This document shows, piece after piece, positions 5,887 through 5,936 of a stretch of 5,936 nt of DNA. The stretch's first letter is position 1. Each line of letters opens with the position of its first letter. Under the pieces are notes generated by a model. The model did not search any database. It was not told the DNA's origin and saw only the letters and a program-made list of their open reading frames with translations. The position numbers were made by a program, and so were the translations under genes. This DNA is from Nitrospirae bacterium UBA4572 (GTDB lineage: Bacteria > Nitrospirota > Leptospirillia > Leptospirillales > Leptospirillaceae): assembly GCA_002387725.1 (NCBI GenBank), contig DGKK01000025.1, forward strand, positions 1-5,936, given 5' to 3'.

Positions 5887-5936
5887 CTCCCGGGAAAAAG
5901 GGTTCCATGGGGGGTCTGACCGCCACGCCGTGGCCG
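5873..5936 (-). CDS. hisF: Probable 3' end of hisF (imidazole glycerol phosphate synthase cyclase subunit), cut by the window edge
   Basis: A minus-strand frame enters at the window edge and ends at TGA (5875-5873), overlapping the start of hisIE by about eight to fourteen bases. The visible tail begins GHGVAVRP, which resembles the usual HisF C terminus (a GV-x-VR ending after the last helix), followed by about 12 extra residues (PMEPFFPGDARG). HisF followed by HisI with overlapping ends is a common operon order. Only 20 residues are visible, so the call rests mostly on this short match and on context. If correct, it makes the cyclase subunit that, with HisH, forms imidazole glycerol phosphate and AICAR. 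The tail beyond the VR would be longer than usual. Confidence 0.6.
   Translation of the reverse strand, partial: GHGVAVRPPMEPFFPGDARG

Overview
The window is a GC-rich bacterial chromosomal segment in which every supported gene lies on the minus strand, so transcription runs from high to low coordinates. In transcription order it holds the extreme 3' end of a probable hisF, fused hisIE, a HINT-type HIT-family protein, rpsU (ribosomal protein S21), a GatB/YqeY-domain protein, dnaG (primase), rpoD (sigma-70) and a tRNA with a CAT anticodon. This is the classical macromolecular-synthesis operon (rpsU-dnaG-rpoD) with yqeY inserted, joined to the distal end of a histidine operon. From memory, similar gene order is seen in Desulfuromonadales/Desulfobacterota-grade and related Gram-negative lineages. 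The exact taxon cannot be fixed from this sequence.

Region by region: positions 5936-4826 are the histidine tail. hisF and hisIE overlap, and hisIE and HIT overlap by ATGA, so these genes look translationally coupled. Positions 4825-4715 hold no gene but contain a good housekeeping promoter (TTGACA, 17 nt, TAAAAT) and a full Shine-Dalgarno for rpsU. No terminator is visible before it, so readthrough from the his genes is possible. Positions 4516-4209 form a 308-nt spacer between rpsU and yqeY with several perfect palindromes and hairpins, but no convincing gene. Positions 4208-1905 hold yqeY and dnaG, 48 nt apart. A 43-nt gap flanked and overlapped by two hairpins leads to rpoD (1861-89). Only 13 nt after the rpoD stop comes the tRNA (75-1), whose CCA ends at the window edge.

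How the parts fit: rpsU, dnaG and rpoD link translation, replication initiation and transcription, and their products are needed in very different amounts. The sequence suggests tuning by ribosome-binding strength (excellent for rpsU, good for yqeY and rpoD, poor for dnaG) and by RNA structures at gene junctions. The tRNA very probably matures from the rpoD transcript. Its acceptor stem carries C4-G69 and C5-G68, which favours an isoleucine-2 tRNA (lysidine-modified CAU) over an elongator methionine tRNA.

No mobile element, CRISPR array, phage gene or plainly new multi-gene system is visible. The points most worth a second look are the structured rpsU-yqeY spacer, the tRNA appended to rpoD, and an in-frame 12-bp tandem repeat inserted in the DnaG linker.
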